From: Terriglobales bacterium
GTDB taxonomy: Bacteria; Acidobacteriota; Terriglobia; Terriglobales; Acidobacteriaceae
Assembly: GCA_035561515.1 (NCBI GenBank)
Contig: DATMXP010000013.1
Span: 124,001 to 188,000, forward strand
Reading direction: 5' to 3'
Length of the DNA stretch: 64,000 bases
This document shows positions 8,834 to 17,590 of the stretch, in pieces (the stretch's first letter is position 1; each line of letters starts with the position of its first letter). The notes beneath the pieces are model-generated. The model was given only the letters and a program-made list of their open reading frames with translations, ran no database searches and had not been told where the DNA came from. Both the position numbers and the translations under genes were made by a program.

Positions 8834-11800
8834 CTGCGACTTGTACTGTCTTAGATGTGCCGTCAGTGGCGACCGTCTTGATCATTGTCTGCCCGCCATT
8901 GACTCCTGCTCTGTTAACCATCACTCGCACAGAGCCGTCTGATAGCTGCTGAACAGTAATTTTTGCCTGACTTCCCGCTGCATCGATAGCTCGTTTTAGA
9001 GATGCCTTTTGTGCTCCTGCGGCCATCTGCTCGATAGCTTGTTTTGCGGCCTGTTTGGTACCGTTGCTGACTATTACACCTTCAGTAGCTGTGAGAAGCC
9101 CTCTCCCACCTGCAGCTGCGCCTTGTGTAGCTCCAGCCGCAGCCTTCTCCCCGAGCCCGAGCATCTTGCCTAATCTGCTCATGATCCCAAGGTTTGGCAC
9201 TCGGACAAAGAAAACGTCAGCAGGCCCTAGGAAGCCCGGATTGGTAGCCCCGCTCGCCAGGAAATTCTCGTTGATAGGCACTGGATTGTCCTTCTGCCAT
9301 TCCCCTGTCCCGGCATTCCAGTACAACTTTTGGTTTTTATCGTATTCGCCGTTGTATTCACCTTCCCAGTAACACGCATCATTACCGTTCGAGTCTGTCC
9401 GGCAGACGCTCTTAGCCAAGCCGTCAGGATCGGTGAACGTCAGAGGATTGTTGCCAACATAGCTGTATGCATTCCAGCTCTGAGGGTCTTGCAATTCAGC
9501 GCCAGCGTTGTCGGGATCGACCGAAAGAAACCGTCCCATATTGTTTCCGTAGTATCTGGCTCCGAAGTAGTCCAACCCGGTTTCGGTATCGTGTTCTTTG
9601 CCGGTGAACTTGAAATGGTTGGGGTCGTTGTTAACGATGACTTTTTCGCCGCCATAGGGGTAATACTCGGATTCGTCTTGAATCACGCCAGTTTCGTTGG
9701 TAATGACGCTAGCGGAGCCGAGTTGGTCGGAGAAGTAGTAGCGGTACGCGGGTTGCCCTCCGCAGCAGCTGGGGTCAACCCGAGCTATACGCTTGCCGTC
9801 GAAGAAGATGTACTCGGAGGTGATGGTACCGGCGAGGTCGCTTTCGGCAAGCGGCGCCGCGCCCCAATAGAGCACGCCCGCGTTCTTCTTCACGCGGTTG
9901 CCGTCGCCGTCGTACACGTAGGCCGGGCTGCCGCCGACGGAGACAATTCGGTTCTCGGCATCGTAACCGTAGCTCCGAACGGTGTCGTTAGTAGTATTAC
10001 CGGCGGCATCGTAGGTAAGAGTGGACAGACGGTTCTGGGCTGTGGCAGTACCGAATGTCCACGGCTCGGGATTTGGCTTCCCCGGATATACGGTGCGGTT
10101 CTTGAGATTGCCCCATGCATCGATGTCGAACGTCTCGCCCCACAGGGAACTGGTGGTGTAGGCGCTGACGATGCGGTTGAGCGGGTCGTAGGCGAAGTTC
10201 TGGGTGCGGTTGCCGTCCCTGTTGTTCGTGATCTGCCGGACGTTGCCGTTGTTACCATTGCCCAAGCTAAAGTTGTACTTCAGGTCGAGGAGGTTGCCGA
10301 CCGTTGCAGTCGCCGTGCATGGGGTGGCCTGCCAGTTCAGCGGCGTGCCCGTGGTGGCGTAAATCCAGCACGGCTGCAAACGGGAGTTGAAGAGGAAGGT
10401 GCTCTTGAGGCTAGCACCGTTGGTGAGGGACGCCAATGCGCCACTAGGCGTGTAGTGGGCGGCGGTGGCGTAATTGATGCCGTTCGTCAAGTCTCTTGCG
10501 TCAAGGGAGCGTCCTGCGCCACCAGGGGCATAAGTGACGGTGCGATTGCTCGGATAGGTAACCGAAAATAACGAACCGTCCTTATTGTAAACGTTTGATA
10601 TGGCAGCGGTGACCGTGCCGATAGTTCGCTTCTCAGAGAGCTCACGGCCCATCTTGTCGTGGCTCCAAGACGTGGCCCCGGAGCCGTCGCACATGGCGGT
10701 GCGGTAGGGCTTGGGGTACGTATCGGCGACAGGCGGGGGAGAAGTTGTACACCCGCTAATGGCTATGCCGTCGTAGCCGAAGCGGGCTGCGGGCGTGGAG
10801 TCGCTGTAGGTTTTGCTCTTCAGGCGATTCAGTTCATCATACGTGTACGTGGTTACGATCCCGCGGGCGTCGCTCTTGGTTGCAACGTTGCCGTTTGCGT
10901 CGTAAGCGTAGCCGATGTTTCCGGATTCGGGATTGGAGGCCACAATCAAGCGTGACAACGAGTCGTAGGTGAACCATCGCGTACGCCATTGGTTGCTGTC
11001 GGACGGTGCCGTGCCCTTCTGATCGACGCGGAGCAGGTTTCCGAGAACGTCGTACTGATAGTTTGTGACCCAAGGAGTACTCAAGGAATAGACAGGCACA
11101 CTTCCGTCAGTCCCGCCGATGAAGGCGCTTCCCGAAGGCGAACTGGAGAAGGATCCGTACTGCTGCGAAATGGAGCTTGACAACGAATAATTTGTGGCCG
11201 CGCCTGTGGTGCGTGCAGTGAGATACACGGTGCCGCCATTGACAGTCGCAGTGGCATAAGTGGAGGTGGTGTTCACTGCAGAAGACAATCCGGAAGCGAC
11301 GGAAGCCGGAGTCGTGCCAGAGCCCGACCAGGCGTAGGAGACCTGCTGGCCGTTGATGGTAATGTTGGTCGTGCCGGAATCGTAGGTGGTGGAATACACC
11401 GCATCATGCCCGCCGCTCAGGTTGCCAGACCCGCCGCCGAAGCCGCAGTATAAGCCCACATCGTAATAAGGGTATTGGTAGGATGGGAACGTAGATGTGC
11501 AGGACACCGAATACGAATAGTTCGTTGCGGCCCCGGCGGTTTTCGCAGTCAACGTGATGCTGACTCCGTTAGCAGTGGCATAGGCGGGACCGGAAGCATT
11601 CATCGCCTGTGCGAGAGCTCCTGCCAGCGACTGTGGCGTACTGCTCTGGTTATAGTTGGCGGTTACGGCGTAACCGTTCACCCTAAGGGTGATATAGCCG
11701 TAATCGTCGAAATACATGCAGCCGCCTTCGGGCAGGCATCCCCATGTGCTCGAGTTCGATCCCGAAATGCCGGTGGAACCCGATCCCGGTGCCGCCGGCT

Positions 11801-14528
11801 GGGTCTGAGTCTGACCGCTTTGAAGAGAACCGTTGATGGTGACGGAAGCCGTTCCTGCGGCAGGAGGAACGGTCGTGGCCTGGGATCCAGGTTCGTCAAC
11901 CTGGATGAGCCTGCCGAGCCCGTCGGTATAGGACCGGCGCTGATTGCCAGCCTCGTCGGTGACAGTCGTTGTGACGCCCGCTGTGCTTGTCCCATAGTTG
12001 CTTTGCACCGTTCCGCCGTCCTGTTTCGTGACCAGGGTGACGCGGCCGAGTGCGTCGTAATCTGTGTATGTCCAAGCGTTGGGTGAGCCGCAATATGGGT
12101 TCGACTGTGACTTCATAAGTCCCAAGCCGTCGTAGGTTGTTTGTGTCGCGGTGCCGGACGGCTGGCAATCGGGGTCGCTGAGAAGTTCGGCTTTGGTGAC
12201 GTGGCCGAAACCGTCCCTAGTTGTTCTGGTGATGACGTTCACAACGGGCGATCCGTTGGTGACGAGTTTAGTTTGCGTAATGGATGGGTAAGGGCCGTTG
12301 TCGTTATAGGAGATCGTGGTCTGACCGCCATCCGGTAGGTTGATTTGTGTCGGACGCAGAAGCTGGTCAGCATAGGTGTAGGTGGTTATTTGACCGTTCT
12401 GGTCCTGTGACGAGCGAAGCTGTCCGTCGTTGTAGCCATAGGTGAAACGTTGTTCGTGAGCAACGGTGCCGCTTGCCGTCTTGGGGTACTCCAGCATCGT
12501 AAGGTAGGCATTGGTGCTTACCCCTGCCGGCGGAGTTCCCGTACCGGAGGCGAAGGCGTCGGTGTAGTGATACCTGGTCACATAACCCCTCGGGTCGGTC
12601 TTGCTGAACAGTTGCCCCGTCTGATCGTAGGTGAACGTCGTCGTTAGGTCGGAAGAACAGTTCGAGAAACATTTTGCCGTGACGGACGTTAGGTTGCCGC
12701 GGGGACCTTGGTTGCTTGGTCCAAAATTCGATGAGTCGTGCTGAGTCGGGATCGGGACGGATTGGATGGTCGTCCCATCGTAAACGTAGTCGGCCTGAGA
12801 AATCGGAATCCCCGTGGCCGATCCTGCATACACTTTTACGCTGGAGACCATGTTCACGATCCTGCCGCCAATCGCGGTGTCAGCGAGGGGATAATAGTCG
12901 GTAACAGTCTCACGCATTGGCGCTGCTGCGGGAGAAGTGCCGGCGGTTGTCTGGTTGCACGAAATGCCAGACGACGCAAAGTCGTACTCCTTCTTGTCCG
13001 TAACCAGAACGTAGCCAAGGTATTGGTACCAGGTGCCAGAGGTTTGCCCGTTCTCGAGTGTTTGCGTTTCACATCCCAGCCGGTATTGGTCGAGCCAGCC
13101 TTTGTTAACGGTGCGAGCGGTGGTCCCATCGAAGTTCTTGTAAATGGTGGAGCTCTCGACAGCCGCCTGGCTGACAATCGGCCAGCCGTTAAGCCCTGGT
13201 GGATCGGGGATCGTCACTGGGACATAGTTGTAAACGGTATCGTAACTTTGATTGCGGATCAGATCCCTGGTGGTGACGGTCGTTTGCTTTGAGATCCATG
13301 CACCGAGGGCACCGAGAGGGTCTGTTTGTCGCCACTGAGTCGACGCGTAAGAGAAGTCCTGTTGCTGGGCAATGGTTATGCCGTCGAAACTAACGTAGCG
13401 GTGCATTACGGCCGGGGTGCCGTGACGAAGCGTACAAGCGAATGTCTGGCCAGTACCGTTGTAAGCTCCCACTCCTTTGGTGGCTGCTGAGAGCGGGCTT
13501 TCGCCCCATTCGTACCGCACATATCCGCCGGTGGGATATGTGATCTTCTTCAGAAGGCCATATGTGGGGTCGTACTCGAACTGGTATTGCTTGCCATTGG
13601 GCAGAGTGAGGGAATAAATCACCGAAACCTGCCCTCCGCCGCCTCCCAGCGAACACCAGGCATTCGGAATCGGATCGGCCCACACGTAGCCCAATGAATA
13701 GGAAGTATTTACCGTGCCGCGAACGATTGAATACGGGTTAGAAAAGCCGGGGACGCTGATTTGCGTGGAGTCGTAAGTTAAGGGCATACTTCGGCCCACT
13801 GTGTCAGTGTAGCCGCCGGAGAAAGTGATCCTGTTGCCGTTGCGATCCTCTATCCAGTCGGGATAGGCACCCATAGTTGGGACAGGTATGCTCGAAGAGA
13901 AATGGTAGACCGTTCCATCGATTCCGACGATCTTGACAGGTGAATGACCCGGATACACTTCTTCTTCAACATGTGCGGAATAGAATGGATCACCGCCGTC
14001 GTGATTATCAGGAACACCGAGAAGGTCGCAGGCAACAATTCCGCTGCCGGAAAAGTCATATGCCACCGAGATGGGCATCAGATGTCGAGTACCCGAGACG
14101 TCCTGAAATACATAACTACTGTCTGACAAGCATCCATATTCCAAGGGGAAACCGTCGCCAGTGGGTTGAATCCAACGTTGGTCTGACGACACGGAGGAGA
14201 GCGTCGGAAGGGAAAATGACCAACCGAGATCACGATCGGCTCCCCAGCTATTCACCAGCATTTGATAATTTTGGTGAATCTGGTGAATGCCACTGCTGTC
14301 GTACATCAGCACCACCGGCATGTTAATGCTGCGTCCACCTGCGGGTGCGCCGAGGTCGATGCGCAGGCTCACCGAACCCGTGGCAGGATTCACGATCTCC
14401 TGCAATCCCTGAATGTAGTCGTGACCTACGCCAGGAATCGGTGTGGCGTTTGACGCGCTAACATTGGAAAGTTGAGCGAAAACTGAACTCGTGAGCAGGA
14501 GTGAGAAGAAGACGAGAAATTTGGTCAT
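8790..14528 (-). CDS. Secreted RHS/YD-repeat protein with variable C-terminal toxin domain
   Basis: A 1,912-residue RHS-repeat protein. An N-terminal signal peptide (residues 1-18, ending SVFAQ) suggests Sec export. Many YD repeats follow, such as YDALGRVT and YDANGNVATK, which in the family build a hollow shell around the toxin. Residues ~886-1146 interrupt the repeats with two tandem beta-rich, Ser/Thr/Gly-rich domains. The conserved core (KFTGKEHDTETGLDYFGARYYG and a DPDG end) closes the shell near residue 1,699. The last ~210 residues differ from the core in style and form the presumed toxin, ending VDGAGNLVHYHPKN; I do not recognise its activity with confidence. A candidate immunity gene overlaps the 3' end. 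A large open frame on the other strand (9,330-10,571) is a coding shadow. Confidence 0.88.
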   Translation of the reverse strand: MTKFLVFFSLLLTSSVFAQLSNVSASNATPIPGVGHDYIQGLQEIVNPATGSVSLRIDLGAPAGGRSINMPVVLMYDSSGIHQIHQNYQMLVNSWGADRDLGWSFSLPTLSSVSSDQRWIQPTGDGFPLEYGCLSDSSYVFQDVSGTRHLMPISVAYDFSGSGIVACDLLGVPDNHDGGDPFYSAHVEEEVYPGHSPVKIVGIDGTVYHFSSSIPVPTMGAYPDWIEDRNGNRITFSGGYTDTVGRSMPLTYDSTQISVPGFSNPYSIVRGTVNTSYSLGYVWADPIPNAWCSLGGGGGQVSVIYSLTLPNGKQYQFEYDPTYGLLKKITYPTGGYVRYEWGESPLSAATKGVGAYNGTGQTFACTLRHGTPAVMHRYVSFDGITIAQQQDFSYASTQWRQTDPLGALGAWISKQTTVTTRDLIRNQSYDTVYNYVPVTIPDPPGLNGWPIVSQAAVESSTIYKNFDGTTARTVNKGWLDQYRLGCETQTLENGQTSGTWYQYLGYVLVTDKKEYDFASSGISCNQTTAGTSPAAAPMRETVTDYYPLADTAIGGRIVNMVSSVKVYAGSATGIPISQADYVYDGTTIQSVPIPTQHDSSNFGPSNQGPRGNLTSVTAKCFSNCSSDLTTTFTYDQTGQLFSKTDPRGYVTRYHYTDAFASGTGTPPAGVSTNAYLTMLEYPKTASGTVAHEQRFTYGYNDGQLRSSQDQNGQITTYTYADQLLRPTQINLPDGGQTTISYNDNGPYPSITQTKLVTNGSPVVNVITRTTRDGFGHVTKAELLSDPDCQPSGTATQTTYDGLGLMKSQSNPYCGSPNAWTYTDYDALGRVTLVTKQDGGTVQSNYGTSTAGVTTTVTDEAGNQRRSYTDGLGRLIQVDEPGSQATTVPPAAGTASVTINGSLQSGQTQTQPAAPGSGSTGISGSNSSTWGCLPEGGCMYFDDYGYITLRVNGYAVTANYNQSSTPQSLAGALAQAMNASGPAYATANGVSITLTAKTAGAATNYSYSVSCTSTFPSYQYPYYDVGLYCGFGGGSGNLSGGHDAVYSTTYDSGTTNITINGQQVSYAWSGSGTTPASVASGLSSAVNTTSTYATATVNGGTVYLTARTTGAATNYSLSSSISQQYGSFSSSPSGSAFIGGTDGSVPVYSLSTPWVTNYQYDVLGNLLRVDQKGTAPSDSNQWRTRWFTYDSLSRLIVASNPESGNIGYAYDANGNVATKSDARGIVTTYTYDELNRLKSKTYSDSTPAARFGYDGIAISGCTTSPPPVADTYPKPYRTAMCDGSGATSWSHDKMGRELSEKRTIGTVTAAISNVYNKDGSLFSVTYPSNRTVTYAPGGAGRSLDARDLTNGINYATAAHYTPSGALASLTNGASLKSTFLFNSRLQPCWIYATTGTPLNWQATPCTATATVGNLLDLKYNFSLGNGNNGNVRQITNNRDGNRTQNFAYDPLNRIVSAYTTSSLWGETFDIDAWGNLKNRTVYPGKPNPEPWTFGTATAQNRLSTLTYDAAGNTTNDTVRSYGYDAENRIVSVGGSPAYVYDGDGNRVKKNAGVLYWGAAPLAESDLAGTITSEYIFFDGKRIARVDPSCCGGQPAYRYYFSDQLGSASVITNETGVIQDESEYYPYGGEKVIVNNDPNHFKFTGKEHDTETGLDYFGARYYGNNMGRFLSVDPDNAGAELQDPQSWNAYSYVGNNPLTFTDPDGLAKSVCRTDSNGNDACYWEGEYNGEYDKNQKLYWNAGTGEWQKDNPVPINENFLASGATNPGFLGPADVFFVRVPNLGIMSRLGKMLGLGEKAAAGATQGAAAGGRGLLTATEGVIVSNGTKQAAKQAIEQMAAGAQKASLKRAIDAAGSQAKITVQQLSDGSVRVMVNRAGVNGGQTMIKTVATDGTSKTVQVAVDGAGNLVHYHPKN

Positions 14529-15244
14529 GTAGTGTGCCGTAAGTTAACGGCGGCATTATCACAGAAAGAAGCTCTAGAACAGGGGTCTTTTAACTCTTGT
14601 TACAGATTTGGAACAAGAGTTTGGACCGAAATGGGAAACGCGCATACTCATCAATATCCCCGTCCTACTTCTTTGAATTCACTACCTGACGTACTCCTGC
14701 TCGATTGCTGACTGGTTGCGATACCAAAACTTTCAGTCGGGCCGGAGATCTATACTTGTTCATACCCCCTTGTGCTCATCTCAAGCGATCGTCTTGCGGT
14801 CGTATGGGGGCAGCCAACCCGATTCCGGCAATATAGACATCCTTTTTACCAAAGAAGAGTTTCATAAAGTTGGGAACGGCTGATGTCGATGCGGTCGATT
14901 CAACAAAATGGAAGGTGTGCTGGGGCACTACTTGTTATTGGGGAGATTAGTACTTCTTTGGCAGTCCTGGCCCGTGATGCCCGATGTGCCAGTGATCATG
15001 AAACGGACATTGGTAGGTTTATAGGTCATGGGCGGCCTAGCGGTTACGTATCCGAGTGATCGCCGCCTGCGTCGCTCGGCTTAACGCCACTTGCCTTTGC
15101 AGCAGCACCGCCACAGATCTTGCGGGAGCATCAGGCCGCTCCGTGCTGCACGGCATGTTGCGCACAATGTGCATCACCGTCGAGCCGTGCTACAGGTCAG
15201 CTAGCGGGTGAAGGAGATCAGCCGCAGGCAAGGTGCATTGAACG
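14529..15244. other. Intergenic region, 0.7 kb, no gene seen
   Basis: Between the RHS start and the first integrase stop I find no open frame with protein-like character on either strand. It holds a short GGCAGCCA and CGATTCCGGC match near 14,809-14,829, reminiscent of the iterons and attachment repeat at the island ends but too short to rely on. The RHS promoter should lie in the left part. Confidence 0.5.
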
Positions 15245-16396
15245 TCAGTTCGGCCTTTCCTCCTTAGACGTAGACTGCTGCTTCTCAACCTCCGCGAGCA
15301 CGACCTCGTAACGTTTCATTGCGGCCTTCTTGTGAGTTGCAGTGGGATGCAGATATTTCTGCACGACCCGCAGCGAGTTGTGACCGAGAATGGCAGCGAT
15401 CGTCGCAAGGTCCACACCTGACTCCGCTAAGCGGGTCGAGAACGAATGGCGCCAGTCGTACAAGACGAACGACAACGGTGCGCGATGATCGTTGCCTGCA
15501 CAAACGGCATCGTGCGCTCGATTGAGACGTTGGAGGTGTTTGCCTGGGCACTTTGCGGAGGGGAATACCCACTGCGACGACAGGGCACGCTGTATGCGCT
15601 GCCTCACCTTCTTAGTTGCTTTTGGTGGAACGGTGGGAGAGATGCGGCGGGCGAGGATCGACCTGCTTTCGGAAGTCAAGTCAAGCGTCCGTCGTGCTGC
15701 CGGCGTCTTGCCACTGCGTACAAAAAGAGTGCCACGCTCGAGATCTACGTCAACTTTCATAAGTTCGACAACTTCCTCAGGGCGCATTCCTTGATTTCGC
15801 ATGAGACGAGCCAGATCCCAGAGATTTCGATTTTTCGCTGCCCTCGCGAAGTACTCCTTTTCTTCTGCCGGCGTAATTACATGCATGCGGACGGCGTCGG
15901 CATCGCTTGGGATGTCAACATCTCGAACGGGATTCTCCCGTGCCCAGTTCTGCTTAATTGCGTAGCGGAAGAAGACCGACAAAGCGTGAAGGTCATGACG
16001 TACGGTAACGTCCCGGACGTCGTGCTCTTTGAAACGCCATGTCTTGAACTGCTCGATCATTGCGTCATCCACAAGGCTTGTTGGCGCGCTACCGAAGAAC
16101 TCCTTCAGGCTGGTAAAGCTTGTCCGAATACGTTTGTAGCTGTTCGGATGAGCGCGGTACTCTACCTCGGCCCATCCAAGGAATTCGTCGACCGCATCAC
16201 TGAACTGTCGGACTGTCAGCTTTCGCGTTGGCCTGCGACCCTCGATGAGCGCCCGTCTGTGATCCAGCTCGATTCCCGATGCACGAGTCGTGTTTTGTTT
16301 CGTGGCGACCAAGTCGGTGCTTCCGCTGTATTCTCGCCCGTCCACTTTGAATCGGTAATGCCACACGCCACCCCTGTTCCTTAAAGCCATCATCAA
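15245..16396 (-). CDS. Tyrosine recombinase (phage-type integrase)
   Basis: A 383-residue site-specific recombinase, expected to integrate and excise a mobile element. An N-terminal arm-binding-like part (residues 8-60) precedes a SAM-like core-binding domain (about 62-165). The catalytic domain follows with Arg I in NQGMRPEEVVEL (near 212), the box II region YDWRHSFSTRL (near 322) and the nucleophile Tyr in VQKYLHPT (near 357). The usual first His of the HxxR box is Tyr here, while Arg and the following His are kept. The start has three consecutive ATG codons at 16,396-16,388. It sits downstream of an overlapping excisionase-like HTH gene, the usual order for such modules. Confidence 0.85.
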   Translation of the reverse strand: MMMALRNRGGVWHYRFKVDGREYSGSTDLVATKQNTTRASGIELDHRRALIEGRRPTRKLTVRQFSDAVDEFLGWAEVEYRAHPNSYKRIRTSFTSLKEFFGSAPTSLVDDAMIEQFKTWRFKEHDVRDVTVRHDLHALSVFFRYAIKQNWARENPVRDVDIPSDADAVRMHVITPAEEKEYFARAAKNRNLWDLARLMRNQGMRPEEVVELMKVDVDLERGTLFVRSGKTPAARRTLDLTSESRSILARRISPTVPPKATKKVRQRIQRALSSQWVFPSAKCPGKHLQRLNRAHDAVCAGNDHRAPLSFVLYDWRHSFSTRLAESGVDLATIAAILGHNSLRVVQKYLHPTATHKKAAMKRYEVVLAEVEKQQSTSKEERPN

Positions 16397-16586
16397 CCTC
16401 CGTTTCCTTCAACTGCGAATCGAGCCACCTTGATACGCGCTCGCGCGGATACCAAACTTTCTTGCCCACCTTCACGAAGGCTGGACCCCGGCGCTGGGAT
16501 CTCCAGTCCGCTAGCGTTGCTACAGCGACGCCAAGAGCGACTGCCAGATTCTCCGGGCTTACCAGATCACGTTCACCAAATTCCAC
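16197..16586 (-). CDS. Excisionase-like MerR/AlpA-type HTH protein
   Basis: The frame encodes 129 residues, of which the first ~62 form a recognisable short DNA-binding domain of the excisionase/AlpA kind (SPENLAVALGVAVATLADW then GPAFVKVGKKVWYPRERVSRWL). The rest lies over the start of the integrase gene in another frame and looks non-domain. A 190-nt overlap is unusual; the protein may have lost its original stop codon, or the tail may be tolerated. In similar modules this protein directs excision. Confidence 0.6.
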   Translation of the reverse strand: MEFGERDLVSPENLAVALGVAVATLADWRSQRRGPAFVKVGKKVWYPRERVSRWLDSQLKETEVDDGFKEQGWRVALPIQSGRARIQRKHRLGRHETKHDSCIGNRAGSQTGAHRGSQANAKADSPTVQ

Positions 16587-17143
16587 AGGAACCTCGAGCA
16601 GCCGTCGCGCGCACCGCGACGGCGTAAGCGAATGCGAAGACCCGGACTGGGGCCTTGCGTCGATACTTGTTCACCGCAGCGCACTCCGACTGCTTACTGC
16701 CGCGCGCACATCGGTAGGAGTTGAGAGTGGGAACCTGTCGGAATCCGGGATGGCTGCCACCCTTCGGACTAACAACCGCCAGTACGCCGGGGGATCGGAT
16801 CCCCGGGGAGCTTTTAGGCTCCGGTCTGCCGCTGACCGTTGCGCCTGCGTCCGACGCGCCAGTCATTGGCCATGTCATGCCTGAGGAAGGTCACGACGCG
16901 AAATGTACTGCATCTCAAGTCTTAACCCTCGTGATGCAGCACATTCATAGTGGCACAGATACAGGTTCCTTTCAAACGATTGCTTGTCGACACGGCGATG
17001 CCGATGGTCCGATGGACTCCTGTCATCTCAGGAGTCCATTGTGAGCAAGAGCGATCTCGCGATTGACGGCACAGCTTGAGATCCCCAATTTAGCAAGGCG
17101 CCCTCGCTGGTCGGGACCTTGGAAGGAGGTTGTCAAAACGATC
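16587..17143. other. Intergenic region, 0.55 kb, no gene seen
   Basis: Only overlapping short frames without protein-like composition occur here. I see no RNA gene or clear promoter. Confidence 0.4.
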
Positions 17144-17317
17144 CTAATAGTGCTCAGGTCCTGACGACCTCGTCGCTTCGGCTCTTCGAGGAGGAGCACT
17201 GTTAGCCTTCGTCTCCAACGGCCCGCATTTGCGGTCACTGATCAGCAGGTTCCACCATCGAGCCAGGTACTCCAATACAAAGAACATTGCTAGCACATGA
17301 AGAATGTCAAAATTCAT
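17144..17317 (-). CDS. Small putative single-span membrane protein
   Basis: A 57-residue frame starting at ATG 17,317, with a GGGAG ribosome site six bases upstream. Residues 1-24 (MNFDILHVLAMFFVLEYLA and following) could form one membrane helix, and the remainder is polar and charged. No family is recognised. The well-placed ribosome site and N-terminal helix are the only support. Confidence 0.3.
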   Translation of the reverse strand: MNFDILHVLAMFFVLEYLARWWNLLISDRKCGPLETKANSAPPRRAEATRSSGPEHY

Positions 17318-17590
17318 TTCTACTCCCACGGTAGGTAGTGGCCGATGACTTCGTGACGACGTGTTCCATCAGGGAAAAGAAGTCTGGAGTGCCCAACCGC
17401 CTCATTAGTCTGCGAGCTTGATCCGTCATTGGGCACGTGGTCTTGGTGCAGTGCTTGCACCGCTTCGGTTGCGGTTTACACATAGGAATTTCCTTTCAGT
17501 TTGTGTTTTCGCGGGGGACTGTTTAGCCAGAAGAGAGTTGATGGAGAATAGGTGCCTGAGTTCGCTGGAGGCTTGTGCGATCCAACTGCG

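Noticed and set aside
9330..10571. 413-codon plus-strand open frame
   Set aside because: It is antisense to the YD-repeat part of the RHS gene, has a Val/Ala/Gly-rich shadow composition and no domain.
14809..14829. GGCAGCCA plus CGATTCCGGC as a third, degenerate attachment site
   Set aside because: Only 10 bp match the tRNA repeat and 8 bp the iteron; chance cannot be excluded.
15446..16384. 312-codon plus-strand open frame
   Set aside because: It is antisense to the integrase, whose motifs are clear; composition is shadow-like.
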